DNA of 64,000 nucleotides. It comes from Perca fluviatilis (lineage: Eukaryota; Chordata; Actinopteri; Perciformes; Percidae). The position numbers and the translations under genes are program-made. How positions within the stretch are numbered: position 1 is the stretch's first letter; every line of letters starts with the position of its first letter. Of the stretch, positions 1 to 11,898 are shown in pieces. Where the stretch lies: NCBI RefSeq assembly GCF_010015445.1, contig NC_053115.1:3633576-3697575 (forward strand). Direction: 5' to 3'. The notes beneath the pieces are model-generated. The model was not told where the DNA came from. It was given only the letters and a program-made list of their open reading frames with translations, and searched no databases.

Positions 1-358
1 CCACATCATCACATACCCTTCACCATACCCCCACATCATCACATACCCTTCACCATACCCCCACATCATCACAAACCCTTCACCATACCCCCCACATCAT
101 CACATACCCTTCAGCATACCCCCACATCATCACATACCCCTCTACCATACCCCCACATCATCACATACCCTTCACCATACCTCCCACATCATCACATACC
201 CTTCACCATACCCCCCCCCACATCATCACATACCCTTCACCATACCCCCACATCATCACATACCCTTTCACCATACTTCATCAACACATCACCACTTTCA
301 ATATCATCACATACCCTTCACCATATCCCCCCACATCATCAGATAACCTTCACCATAC
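1..358. repeat. 30-bp minisatellite, about 12 copies (continues off the window)
   Basis: Tandem units of the form ccacatcatcacataccctt plus caccataccc vary slightly in C-run length and by point changes. The array starts before base 1. Two further small arrays of the same unit occur in inverted orientation at 455-541 and 45215-45278, so it is carried by a dispersed element. Confidence 0.9.
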
Positions 359-575
359 CTAGAGATTAGCATGGTTTTATTTCAGTTAGTCTAATATATC
401 TTGCATTCAGAGATGATTTTATGGAAAGTACCCCATGCCAGTCTGTAGATATGGTGAAGGGTATGTGATGATGTGGGGGTATGGTGAAGGGTATGTGATG
501 ATGTGGGGGGTATGGTGAAGGGTATGTGATGATGTGGGGGGGCTATTTTATAAGGATGCATAGTATCTTGGATCA
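359..575. repeat. Spacer and inverted minisatellite arm of a dispersed element
   Basis: A 96-bp spacer starting tagagattagcatggtttt is followed by three inverted units of the 30-bp minisatellite (455-541). The spacer start matches the reverse complement of 45181-45214, and ggatgcatagtatc follows in both places (554-567 and 45312-45325). The short translated frame here is repeat coding noise. Confidence 0.7.
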
Positions 576-697
576 TCTAATTTTTTTAATGGCTCTTGTT
601 CCAGAAGTGACCATGAAACATTTGATTTCGGCGTTAACAAACATTTAGAAAACGGCAAAAAAGACAAAGGTACAAGACTGTGTATAGAAACTATCTT

Positions 698-1251
698 ATG
701 GCGTTTTTACACTACATGGTACCTGCTCGACTCAGCTCGGCTCGGCTCGACCGCGGTGTCCCGTCCTCCATTTTCCATTGCAGATTTAGTACTGCCTCAT
801 GCGTGAGGCGAGCGTGGCTGGTTCGTCATAGCGACGCAGCTGGAAACTGCAGCGACTTAACACGACACACACACAGAACGTGGAAGGTGTGTTTTGGACT
901 CTCGGCAGAAGACACATTTTGTTTCAAAAGAAGCTGGAGGCAGCAAAAAAAACACCGCTGGCTAAACTATTTAAAAATGGCGGGTTTGTTCAGGACACCC
1001 CCCCCCCCCATCTGTCACTAGCAATGATGACACAGTGATTAGTGACGATTCTCTCAGGACAAACAGCAGTCTGCAGGTTTTCACTTCACCTTTTGGTATC
1101 GCCTCAGCTCACTTGGAACCTGGACAGAGGTGATACTAAATAGAGTACCTGTTAGCAGGTACCAGGGACTTTTTATCAGAATGGAAAACCAAAAAAGGTG
1201 AGTAGAGTCGAGCTGAGTCAAGCAGGTACCATTTAATGGAAAAACGGCAAT
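698..1251. mobile_element. Non-autonomous DNA transposon with ~40-bp TIRs (GGTACCTGCT family)
   Basis: The left end reads tggcgtttttacactacatg then gtacctgctcgactcagctc. The right end is its imperfect reverse complement, ending gcaggtaccatttaatgg plus aaaaacggcaata. A second, rearranged copy lies at 55440-55793. The 113-aa frame inside has no recognisable domain. Superfamily not assigned. Confidence 0.7.
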
Positions 1252-2189
1252 AGACTTCAATGGTAGAATCTCGTTCTAGCCTGGTACGGTAAACATTTCC
1301 ATGGTAACAGCGAGTTGGACCAATCAGAGACATCGCTGTAACGCTTAACATTGTGGGTAGTGTAGTAATTCTCCATACGATTGCATATAAAACATGGTTT
1401 TTCTTAAAACAAGGTTGATATCATACAGACTTCTAGCTTCTAAAGAGTCAGAAAGGTTTGTTTCACAACCACGTAGCTCAGGGTCAGTCTACCTCGGATG
1501 GTTTAGACATTACGGAAAATAATCAAAATCGTTATGGAGAAAATGAATGGGATTTTTACATCCAGAACCACACTGCTGAGCTCTATTCCTGGCTCCTTTT
1601 TAATGACTTCTTCAAAAGCATCCAAGAATTGCAGCTTTCTTTTGTCTGAAATTTGCTTAATAACTGCTGGATATCTGGTAAATTAAGCATTTACCAGAGC
1701 TTTTCAGTGGTCCTCGTCTGCTCGTAAAGTTAGGAAATATGTGACTGGGTATGTATTGAAGTAAAATATCACAGCTTATATTGTGAGTTCAGGTACCTAT
1801 CCTGGAAATGTTGACTATTTGAAAACAACTGCCTGGTGAAAATACTTCCTGCATGTCATGACCAAGTTACTGCAGGCCACACCGATGTGCAATGCCCATA
1901 GCATATAGAAGATGCAGGCCTTGTTATTAAATTGAAATACATATAGTGTATACATTTTCATATTCTAACTTGAATTCAGTTCAAAAATAGATTAAAGAAA
2001 TCAATACTTGACCAATACAGAAAAGAATAGACCGAAACATAGAAATGGAATTGTAATGTAAAGGTATTGTTGTAAGTTATTGTAAGACCTGAAAGATTGA
2101 ATGCTGTATTTGCATATCTATTTGTTTTGTAATAATATGATGTTGTGATGTTGACATTCTGTTGAAAATATCACAGATTCATGCCCCCC
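1252..2189. other. Anonymous AT-rich stretch
   Basis: I see no exon, RNA gene or recognised repeat here. Confidence 0.4.
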
Positions 2190-2590
2190 AGGTATTGATC
2201 CTGATAGCACTATACGAGTGGATGAATCTGAAAATGTTTTCTGCAGGGTAACATGTACGACTAGTACTATTCCAGTTATAATCAACAATAGACCATACAA
2301 AGTGGCGAATCCCATAAGTAATAAGAAGTTGACTGCAAACATAGTCAATTTAGCATCCAGTTCACGTCAGCCACAGCCTGTCCCAAAAAATGAGACGGTG
2401 TCTGTTCCTCGACTCAGATCAGTTAGATCAAAGGTAACCAAGAGAGGGGCAATACTTAACAACCTAATTGGAATTAAAACTACCACTGCAATGATAGAAC
2501 AGGATAGGAAAATTAGATGTGGACTATAAAATATCAGATCTCTATCTTCTAAAGCAGTACTAGTAAACGAATTGATATCCGATAATCAAA

Positions 2591-2935
2591 TTGATCTATT
2601 CTGTCTTACTGAAACCTACGCGAAAACTTGAAAGTAAATGGCGTTCCACCAAACTGGAAGAATCTCGTTTGGATTGGCAAGACAGTCTGAAAACCTATAG
2701 GAAGGCCTTCAGAAATACTAGATCAGACTATTACTCATCATTAATAGAAGAAAACAAGAACAACCCGAGGTTTCTTTTCAGCACTGTAGCCAGGCTGACA
2801 GAGAGTCACAGCTCTACTGAGCCGTCTATTCCTCTAGCTCTGAGTAGTGATGACTTCATGAGCTTCTTTAATGATAAAATTATAACAATTAGAGATAAAA
2901 TCCATCACCTTTTGCCCTCAACTTCTAACGGTTGA
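2591..2935 (+). pseudogene. L2 segment between endonuclease and reverse transcriptase
   Basis: This open segment encodes the linker found in L2 LINEs (RNTRSDYYSSLIEENKNNPR, then STVARLTES...SDDFMSFFNDKI). It stops at 2933-2935 and continues into the reverse transcriptase in another frame, so it is broken. Confidence 0.75.
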
Positions 2936-3019
2936 CCTTTCAATGCAGGACTCCTAGAAAGAACGACTAGACCTGACATATACTTAGATTGCTTTTATCC
3001 TTTAGACCTTCGACAATTA

Positions 3020-4383
3020 ATGGTAAAGGTATCTTCAGCTAAGCCATCTACCTGTCTCTTAGACCCCATCCCAACGAGGCTACTCAAAGAAGCATTACCT
3101 CTTCGGAAAAAACCCACCCTCGATCCTGAGGTCTTAGCAAACTATAGACCTATATCTAACCTTCCCTTTCTCTCCAAGACCCTTGAGAAGGTAGTTGCTA
3201 ATCAGTTATGTGATTTTCTCCATAGCAACAGTTTATTTGAAGACTTTCAATCAGGATTTAGAAAGCATCATAGCACAGAGACGGCACTGGTGAAAATTAC
3301 TAACGACGTTCTAACTGCTGCAGACAGAGGACTTGTCTCCATACTCGTTTTAATAGATCTTAGTGCTGCATTTGACACTATTGACCATACAATCCTGTTA
3401 CAGAGATTGGAACACTTAGTCGGCATTAAAGGAATCGCACTAAGCTGGTTTAAGTCCTATTTTTCTGATCAATCTCAATTTGTTAATGTTAATGATAAAT
3501 CCTCCAAGTATGCTAAAGTTACCATGGCGTTCCACAAGGCTCAGTGCTTGGACCAATTCTATTCTCCTTATATATGCTTCCTCTTGGTAATATCATTAGG
3601 AAAAACTCAATTAACTATCACTGTTATGCGGATGACACCCAATTATACTTGTCAATCAAACCAGACGAAACCAGTCAGTTAGCTAAACTTCAAGCGTGTA
3701 TTAAAGATATAAAATCCTGGATGACCTACAATTTTCTGATGTTAAACTCTAACAAAACTGAAGTTCTTGTGCTGGGCCCTAAACACCTCCGAACTTCATT
3801 ATCTAAAGATATAGCTACTCTGGATGGTATTGTCCTGGCCTCCAGCACTACTGTCAGAAATCTAGGAGTTATATTTGGTCAGGATATATCCTTTAACGCC
3901 CATCTAAAACAAAGCTCAAGAACAGCCTTTTTTCATCTTCGTAACATTGCCAAAATTAGGAATATCCTGTCTCAAAACGATGCTGAAAAACTAGTCCATG
4001 CATTTGTTACTTCCAGGCTGGACTATTGTAATTCCCTACTGTCAGGTTGCTCAAATAAGTCCCTTAAGACTCTCCAGCTGATCCAGAATGCTGCAGCGTG
4101 TGTTCTGACAAGAACTAAGAGAAGAGATCATATTTCTCCCACATTAGCTTCTCTGCATTGGCTTCCTGTAAAATTCAGGATTGACTTTAAAGTCCTTCTC
4201 CTGACCTACAAAGCCCTAAATGGTCAAGCACCATCCTATCTAGAACAGTTTCTAGAGTTACTTGTGGTTCCTAGAGTCTCTAAAAGTAGACTGGGGGCCA
4301 GAGCCTTCAGCTACCAGGCTCCTTTCCTATGGAACCAGCTCCCAGTCTGGGTTCGGGGGGGAAGACACCGTCACCACATTTAA
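3020..4383 (+). pseudogene. L2 reverse transcriptase remnant, frameshifted
   Basis: Frame one carries LANYRPISNLPFLSKTLEKV, GFRKHHSTETAL and the catalytic motif A DLSAAFDTIDHTIL (about 3355-3395). Just before the conserved VPQGSVLGP block (about 3525) the reading frame shifts, and the second frame carries [15 protein letters not shown] and the catalytic motif YADDTQLY (about 3625-3648). The C-terminal domain, with [17 protein letters not shown] and [19 protein letters not shown], runs to about 4260. The residues are typical of L2/CR1-group LINEs. One small deletion explains the shift. Confidence 0.88.
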
Positions 4384-5264
4384 GAGTAAACTGAAAACAC
4401 TCCTCTTTGATAAAGCTTATAGTTAGGGAGTGAGGAGTTGCAGCGTCCGCCTAACCCGGCCCACCTGCTTCTCTTCGTACTCATCAGATTTATTTATCAT
4501 ATAATCAATAATATATTGAGAGTAGAGGGAGGCAGGCCAGTACAGCCCGATCCGGCAGGGGAGAGTTCAAGCCCAATCCGGCACCTCTCTCTAAGCTAAC
4601 CTGCCTCTCTTAGTTATGCTATTATAATTCTAGACTACTGGGGAAGTTCCTTCCTTCCTATGAGACACTGAGATGCTCTCTCATCTCTGTTTTCACTTGT
4701 TTCCTTTTGTATGCATCCTGTCCCAGAACTGCTTGAGTCCTTATGTGTCTTCTTCGCAGAGCTATGCTCTGCGATTTCCTACAATGCCCAGCTGCGTCCT
4801 GCTGCGTCCGCTGCATCCACCCGTGCTCTGCAGCGCCACGTTACATCCCACAACGCCCTGCTGCGATGTTCATACACACAGAGTAGTCAGGATTCGGTAC
4901 AGGAGACTGCACTACTCAGTATGACACAATGTGCCCTGCTATGACATGAACTTCCACAATGACCTTCAAAGTCACTGTTCCATTATCTTTAATGTGACTA
5001 TTATTGCCACTGTTCATCACACCCCCAACCGGCCCCGTCAGACACCGCCTACCAAGAGTCTGGGTCTGCCGAGGTTTCTTCCTAAAAGGGAGTTTTTCCT
5101 CGCAACTGTCACAATAGCCACTGCTAATGCTTGCTCTTGAGGGAATTACTGTAATTGTTGGGACTTTGGAAATTATAGAGTGTGGTCTAGACCTACTCTA
5201 TCTGTAAAGTGTCTCAAGATAGCTGTTGTTATGATTTGATACTACAAATAAATTGAATTGAATT

Positions 5265-5440
5265 GAAGTAGGGGCAGGACCTAATAAGCTTTATGCTTCC
5301 GCCTGCTTCTTCTCGAAATTATCCTTTTAAATTTTATTTATTTTTGGTCTTTTGGTAAATTCTAATTTGATGTTTTAGTTTTGTGGTTTTCGAGTTAAAT
5401 AATAAATCAAATCAAAATCAAATCAAATGGGATACAACAT
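5265..5440 (+). repeat. Second LINE-like 3' tail
   Basis: It starts directly after the L2 tail and ends in aaatcaaatcaaaatcaaatc, a short A-rich tandem tail typical of non-LTR elements. It is probably a truncated insertion next to the L2 copy. No coding remnant is visible. Confidence 0.45.
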
Positions 5441-6272
5441 TCAGTACATTTCAGAATGTACTTAAACTCATGGTTGCTTTCTTGGTTAAAAAAAACTGCT
5501 GAGTCACACATGACCATTAAAAAAGCTCTGTATATCAGCCCCTTAGCTACTGCTGGTGCTATCTTCCAAACCCCCAGGGCCACAAATGGAGCTTTAATGT
5601 AGCTGCCAGCAGAGCCACTTCAACACCAACACGGCCCGAAAGCGCCACGGGGAGAAAACTTATCTCTAGACCCTTCATATGGGGTCCAACGTTAGCAGCT
5701 GGAGTATTGTGCACGGTGAACATTATGAACTTTTCACGGGCCAGGAGATGACAAAACAATCTGCTGAGTGTGCAGCACACAGATCACAGCGGGGAGAGAA
5801 AAAACTCCTTTGGTGTTGACGCGCAGCAGCCACCATTGCCCACAGCTAATGTCACACAACTGCTACGAGGGGAAGGAGGATTTGTCACCACTGTACTCTC
5901 TCCACTTTCTGTCAGAAACATGTCCCAAGGCTAAAGATGAAATAGTCTTCATAACATCAGCCAATAACAAGAAAACACACACAAACTTGAATGTGCTCAA
6001 ACGCCGGTTGCCATCATCCTCTCAAAATGTTCTCGAGGGTGATCGGAATGAATTTGCATATATTCTTCAATGTAAGCACTGAACTCTGTAATTATGTGAA
6101 GCCCTGAGTGTGTGCGATAGACTGTGCCCATAATTGTTTGTCTATGGGAAGACGGGGCATGATTTTCAGCAGTAACGAAAGGGGAGGCGCCCTCGCTGAA
6201 TGCAGCCCCTCTAGCAGCTGTCAAACACAGCTGTGGCAATTCATAAAAGATACACTCGCACAACTGCATTAT

Positions 6273-6310
<38 letters not shown>

Positions 6311-6689
6311 AAATCAGAGAAGGCCCCCTGGGGACGACACCTTCCTCCTCATGTTTCCGTGACACAGGCAATGATAATGAGACTAATTCAAAGTCTCCTC
6401 TGAGCGAGGGATGGAGATGAGGCGAAGGCAGGCAGACAACGCTGAAAGCACCGCAGCAAGGTGGAGACACACACACACACACACAGGGTTGATGGGGAGT
6501 TCATCCAGCTTACTGCCATATTGTAGCATAACATTACTGCACCAGGAGATCCATACCTTATTGCAGGCAGGGCTGGGGAGTAACCAGGGGCCGAATTGGT
6601 TATTGTGTAAACTGCAGGGGGGCTTCTTGACCGTTACCAGAGGAAAAGGCTGGATGGATAGAGAATGGACAGCTGTAGCCCAGCCTCAC
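5441..6689. other. Anonymous sequence with two short CA arrays
   Basis: I see no supported exon. (AC)n tracts lie at 6275-6307 and about 6468-6485. Short frames overlapping them are cysteine/valine or histidine/threonine repeats. Confidence 0.5.
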
Positions 6690-7140
6690 TGAACTCTAGT
6701 GATAGTTTCTGAAACTCAAGAGTGATGCAGTTCTTCTGAGCACATTCTAGGATAGGAGGAAAAAAAATGCTCTGGGTTGTTTTGCATTTCTTAAAACCAG
6801 TCACAATCGTCTTGGGTGGAACATTTGCACCCCGCAAAAGAAAACGCCACATACAATATTCAATTAAGTTAACTGTTCACATAATACAGTAACGTGAGCT
6901 ATTTAAATTAGCTGGAAACAAGGTTGAATGCAATTTGCTCTTAGCAGTGTATCGCTGTGTGTACTTTGTCCACAGCAATCCCACCTATCGGTCCCAAAAC
7001 GTCCCAGTTAGAGAGGAAATGCCGCAAACATATTCTTTGTAAATCTTTACAAACATTCCACAAAAGAACCAAGCAGGCCTGTCTAATTGCACATTCCAAA
7101 TTTTCTTAAAAACGTTTTCAGCGTGTAGCAGGATAGCTCA
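6690..7140 (+). mobile_element. Copy of dispersed element B, long variant
   Basis: It shares caatcgtcttgggtgg, aaacgccacatacaatatt, gtcccagttagagaggaaa and attctttgtaaatctttaca with copies at 16164-16690 (+) and 44440-44890 (-). The near-terminal palindrome seen in other copies is missing here, so this copy is 5'-truncated. Confidence 0.7.
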
Positions 7141-7171
7141 AAGGGATTTTGAGAACGGCAACACACAGAGC

Positions 7172-7860
7172 AGCCTGGTCTCACAGAATTCCGTGAAATG
7201 ATCCCGAACTGTTAACAGCACATTGCGAAATGTGTGAAAAATCCATGTGGCCACCACGGAAAACAATGCAAACGTAAAGTCAATGAGAAGATGACGTAGC
7301 ATTAAGAGTGACTACGGTAGCGAGTAGTATGAAAGGCCAAACCGTCCCGTTCTTCTTTACCTAAACCCAACCGTCCCATTCTTCTTTACCTAAACCCAAC
7401 TGTCCCGTTCTTCTTTACCTAAACCCAACCGTCCCGTTCTTCTTTACCTAAACCCAACTGTCCCGTTCTTCTTTACCTAAACCCAACTGTCCCGTTCTTC
7501 TTTATCTAAACCCAACTGTCCCGTTCTTCTTTACCTAAACCCAACTGTCCCGTTCTTCTTTATCTAAACCCAACTGTCCCATTCTTCTTTACCTAAACCC
7601 AACTGTCCCGTTCTTCTTTATCTAAACCCAACCGTCCCATTCTTCTTTACCTAAACCCAACTGTCCCGTTCTTCTTTATCTAAACACAACTGTCCCATTC
7701 TTCTTTACCTAAACCCAACTGTCCCGTTCTTCTTTTCCTAAACCCAACCGTCCCGTTCTTCTTTACCTAAACCCAACAGTCCCGTTCTTCTTTACCTAAA
7801 CCCAACTGTCCCGTTCTTCTTTTCCTAAACCCAACTGTCCTGTTGTTGTCCTGCGTGTCA
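7172..7860 (+). repeat. Dispersed repeat containing a 29-bp minisatellite (7342-7838)
   Basis: A unique part starting cagcctggtctcacagaatt is followed by about 17 units of 29 bp (gtcccgttcttctttacc then taaacccaa plus two to three bases). Units differ mainly at single positions (acc/atc, cgt/cat). The flank (gacgtag...ggtagcgagtagt) recurs at 13095-13145, so the array sits inside a dispersed element. Confidence 0.85.
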
Positions 7861-9590
7861 TGGAAACGTCAACCTTTTTTTTTAAGATGAATGGTGGTCG
7901 TCTCGCTTCCCCCTAGTGCCTGTGCCGCTACAAGCCCCCATCCAGGAACCGGCTAGCTATGAGAACAAGGTAGCGATGGAGTTTTTCACACTATCGTCAT
8001 GGCTGAGCCGGCAAAAAAGAAGCAGAAAGCTAGGAAAGCATTGTTGGAGGAACAGAGAAAGAGGAAACGGCAGACTGACTGAGAGAGGAGTCGGACACAA
8101 GGCTTGATGTTGGCAAACGCAAGTTGCTTCTGCTCCGACAGCGTTCTAAGGCCATTGTAGGAAAAAAGAATAACGTTAACGGACCTGGGAAAGAAAGGTA
8201 ATATTTAGAGAAAAACCTCAGTGGACATGGCTCTGTGCGTTCGCCGGCCGGCTTCTTTGAAAACAAATGCACATGACCAGAGGGAGAAGATGGAAGGGGG
8301 GGAGAGTCGCCAACTAGTTTTTACGACAGCTTTGCCAAATATCTATTCCGAAGCTGTAGGGGGAGCTCTATAGAGAAACCTGCGAGCAAAAAGCGAGAAA
8401 ACAGCGAAGAAAACTGCTTGTTATGAAACTGCCAAAACTGCATAGCGCCTCTTTAAAGTCCCACTCCAGACACATTTTTAAGTTTTTTGGTGTTGTTTTT
8501 AAGCTTTTTGTCCCTTTTCCCCACTACCATTCTAAATTAAACCACTAATGCCAACTTCTCAAAACAAGTTATACACTTACTCTTGGAATTCATGTTCCTG
8601 AACCTTGTAAACCTTATTTATATGAAATTATATCTAATTTATGAGTTAAAAAAAGCAGAAATTATGATTTATTTTGAGAAATATTTATGATGAATGGATC
8701 ACAGACTGGTATATGTCAAAGTTCGGTCAGGATACCATTTAAAAGTTTTTTTCAAATGCTATGAAATTGAATAAAAGACCCAAAATTCAATGAAAGTAGT
8801 GAAGTGATCATTAATTTTGCTGGCGAAGAGCGTTGAATGGAACCATCCATGTTATAATTGGGCAATTTGGTTGATTTCTGATATAGAAACTTTGAAAACA
8901 AGTCAAATTACACCCAAGGACAACATGAAGGTTAAGGAACCTTTTTTTTAAATGCTGGTACGGCCCACCGGTGCACCTCTACTCGATCGCCATTGTTAGT
9001 GGTTTGTTTTATTTATTTTGAATGAATGCAGCGTACAGATGGACAGTATAGAGAGATTCCTTTTCAAATGCATGTACCTGCTTTGATGCAAGAGACAGTC
9101 TGTGTACAAAGTAAAGTGGAAGGATATAAAGTGCACTGTTGTGGAAAGATACAGGGAGCTCAGTGTTTGTACAAAGACAACACTAACATTCAGTAAATAA
9201 GGGTTTAAGTGTGTCATCTGCTGGAGCATAATGTAACTGAAACCTCTTCTAATGGGACATTACACTTGTCTAAACAGCGCTGCTGAGACTCATAACCCTC
9301 TGCTGTGCATGTCTGTCACACTCGTCTGCTGCAGAATGGCTGTTGCATCAATGTTCAGAGCTCATTTAATTGAAAGTGTCAAGTTTAATTAATTTTGTCA
9401 GCCTCTAGAAGGCGGCTTAACCTTCTTTTTGATAAATGTGTTTTAAATTTTTAACCTGTTGATGGGCTTCCATTGATACCGTTTCCAATATTCAGCACAT
9501 TCAGGGTCAGCTATTGTAACTTGTAATCACTTATCATGCTACAGCTCTTATTCAGTTTGGCTTTGGTTGTTTAGGATCGGAGATGGAAAC
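7861..9590. other. Anonymous stretch with a degraded repeat-borne coding module
   Basis: At 7999-8082 a 27-residue frame rich in Lys/Arg (MAEPAKKKQKARKALLEEQR then KRKRQTD) is followed, after a stop and a small frameshift, by ERSRTR. This resembles the KRxxDRxRxxTRVNIG-type module seen repeatedly in fish repeats. The rest (8460-9590) is AT-rich and shows nothing I can name. Confidence 0.4.
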
Positions 9591-9695
9591 TAGGGCTGCA
9601 ACTAACGGTTCTATTCATTGTAGAATAATCTGTGGATCGTTTTCTCGATTAATCGATTGGTTGTTTGGTGTATAAAATGTCAGAAGAGTGTCGTT

Positions 9696-10642
9696 TAGGG
9701 GTACCGTTTGGATTTTTACGATTCCAATGCCAAACCGGTACTTTTAAAACGATTCCGATTCCTAACCAATTCCTAAACCGATTCTTGAAAAACTGAAAAA
9801 TTACATAAAAGAAAGGCTTTTTTTTATGGAGTTTTTTTTATATGTTAATGTTTTAAAGTACTTAAATATATAATAAGTAAACCTAAGTCACCTAACACAG
9901 AACTACAATAATTTAACAAATACCAGTTACACTATTAACAAGTAACAACAAAATAAATGTTGAGTTGGTATGCCAACCAGCTTCAAACTTTAGCAGTTCT
10001 TTAGCAGAAAAATGACCATATTTGCCTTCTCTGGCAAGATACTCCACCTCTCCTGACTTATGGCATGTCCTGCACAGGAGAAACTTCTCTCAGACGGTGT
10101 CCAAGAGGCCTGTACACACAGGTAGGAGTTTGAAAGGGCAGATAATTTGGGGAGGCTGTCCCGCCTCCCCCACCACCAGGCTACAGGGTCTCGTCCTGAA
10201 CGATAGACTAGCAGAGCAAGTGTAATATGTTTACTAGCGATCACGTGCAGTCAGTGAATGGTTAATATGCTTTTACGTCTGTTTTGGTGAGCCCAGAGGG
10301 AAAATATGCCATTTTAAAAGTAGCCTACATATACGGTAGCTAGCTAACGGTAGACTACAGAGAAAGTGTGATATTTTTACGTCTGTTTCGGAGTGTGTAT
10401 AAAAAGCCGTCTATCAGCAGTGATTGTAGAGGACGTGTCGGAGAATAGCGCGGACATGCGCTTCACACCCCTAGCGGGCATGTGCGCCACTCGGCAGAAA
10501 AGGGAGAAAGAAAGAAAGAGTCTGCCGCTGTCTGGAGCGACAGAGGGAAAATATTTCAGAACCGAAATTTGCTTTCTAATCCGGTCCGAATACTACCGTT
10601 TGCGTAGGAACACGTGGAACCGCGTTTCGGTACCCAACCCTA
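9696..10642 (+). mobile_element. hAT-like insertion A inside the outer element
   Basis: The ends are taggggtaccg and cggtacccaacccta. The flanks gtgtcgtt (9688-9695) and gtgtcgat (10643-10650) form an 8-bp target duplication with one mismatch, the hAT signature. The 947-bp body has no transposase frame. Confidence 0.75.
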
Positions 10643-10888
10643 GTGTCGATCAGTGTTTTCCTAGTCTCGGATTGTCAGACCTTCCTCCACAGCGCTGCGG
10701 AGGAGGGTCTGGCTAGTCCACACAGCACTTCGGGATGGAAGAAAAACGTGCTCTGGTTTATTGGCCTTTCTTTAAACCAATCACAATCGTCTTAGCTAAG
10801 CTCCGGACGGAGCAACGGTGCCTCTGCAAAATAGCCTCGGGAAGGAACTTGTTTTGGTGGAACGTGTGTACGTTCAAAAGTTGTTTTA

Positions 10889-11334
10889 TGCTACGTTTAC
10901 ACATGGCCGGCTAGTTTCATAAACGGACATTTCAACCTCTCTGTTTTTAAAAATAACATTGTGCACAGCTGTCAGTTTTCAGAAAAGTGTTCGTTTACAC
11001 AAACCTGTGTTTATATGCCGTCAAGAGCACGCCAGACCTGTAGGTGGCGGTGTAACAAGAAGCTCAAGCCAATAGCAATACCAATAGCAACAACAGCAAC
11101 GAATCACTTCCTCTCTCTTCTCTTCCTCACTTCCTCGGCTGCCTAAACCTCCGTTTGTCTCAGTTTACGTGCAAACGTGCAAACAAAGTTTTCCCAAATC
11201 GCCATTCTGGCCGGAGGTTTTAGAAAGAATTGTTTTCAGAGGAGAATTCTCCGTTTGCGTGTAAAAGAAGGCCAGAAACGAAGGGAAATGTCTCCGTTTT
11301 TCAAAATAACCATGTACGTGTAAACAGGGTCTTA
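10889..11334 (+). mobile_element. TIR element C nested in element B
   Basis: The ends are tgctacgtttacacatgg and, reverse-complemented, gaccctgtttacacgtaca. The flanks are tta on both sides. The empty site gttttagtcgtg exists in the reverse B copy near 18590. A three-base TTA duplication fits PIF/Harbinger-like elements. Confidence 0.65.
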
Positions 11335-11352
11335 GTCGTGAAACAGAAAACT

Positions 11353-11898
11353 TGTTAGGCCTGCTGTGGCTGCTGCTGCTAGGTAGCTCTCTGTCTCTGC
11401 TCTCCCCCTCCCCTCTGTCTGTCCTTAATTGCAGGAGTGAAGTCTGGTGTGCGGGAGTCAGGGTTCCAGCTGCAGCTCATCTACACTAATCACCTCTGCT
11501 ACAACTACCTGATCAACCTACCACTCCTCGTCGGATCATAGTCAAGACAACTATGTTAGTCTCGCTGCTGGCTCAACCTGCTAGTTTTTGGCCTGTCCTG
11601 ATTGTTTTCTTTTTGTGCTACAGTATATTGGAACCTGACTCCTGCCTCCGCTTCACTCCTGCCACCCACCTATCCTGCTAGCCACAACTGGACCTCACAA
11701 AGGACTCAACACGGACACTTGGACTGTATGGTGCTATTCCTGCTCAGAACCCCTGGACCTGTACCCCTCAGTAGACCTGGACTTGTTCTCCCCTTTTCTG
11801 AAAACCTGGAACATTGAACATTGTAATAAACCTGTTAAATCTTCTCCGTCTCTGCGTTGTTGTCTGAATTTGGGTTCAATTCTGTCTAAAACGTAACA
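11353..11898 (+). mobile_element. Solo LTR (546 bp) nested in element B
   Basis: The sequence begins TGTTA and ends TAACA and is flanked by the perfect 5-bp duplication aaact (11348-11352 and 11899-11903). It carries aataaacctgtt (about 11825) as a possible internal poly(A) signal. The empty site cagaaaactcagatt is visible in the B copy at 18560-18590 (reverse strand). No internal retroelement genes remain, so it is a solo LTR from recombination. Gypsy type is a guess. Confidence 0.75.

Larger units (their letters stand above)
2190..5264 (+). mobile_element. Decayed L2-clade LINE retrotransposon
   Basis: The order is a pre-endonuclease segment (2218-2529), the start of an APE-type endonuclease (IRSLSSK...[11 protein letters not shown], 2533-2618), a reverse transcriptase (3020-4383) and a 3' region ending in the fish L2 tail attgaattgaattgaa at 5249-5264. 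Most of the endonuclease is deleted at about 2620, and a further stretch between LLKEALP and LRKKPTLDPEV (about 3100) is missing. A frameshift near 3525 splits the reverse transcriptase. The element is dead and lies on the plus strand. Confidence 0.88.

Noticed and set aside
680..1021. 113-aa frame as a gene
   Set aside because: It lies inside a TIR element and the corresponding region of the second copy (55440-55793) is not open in the same frame.
7342..7838. CRISPR array
   Set aside because: Units are contiguous tandem repeats without unique spacers, in a vertebrate genome.
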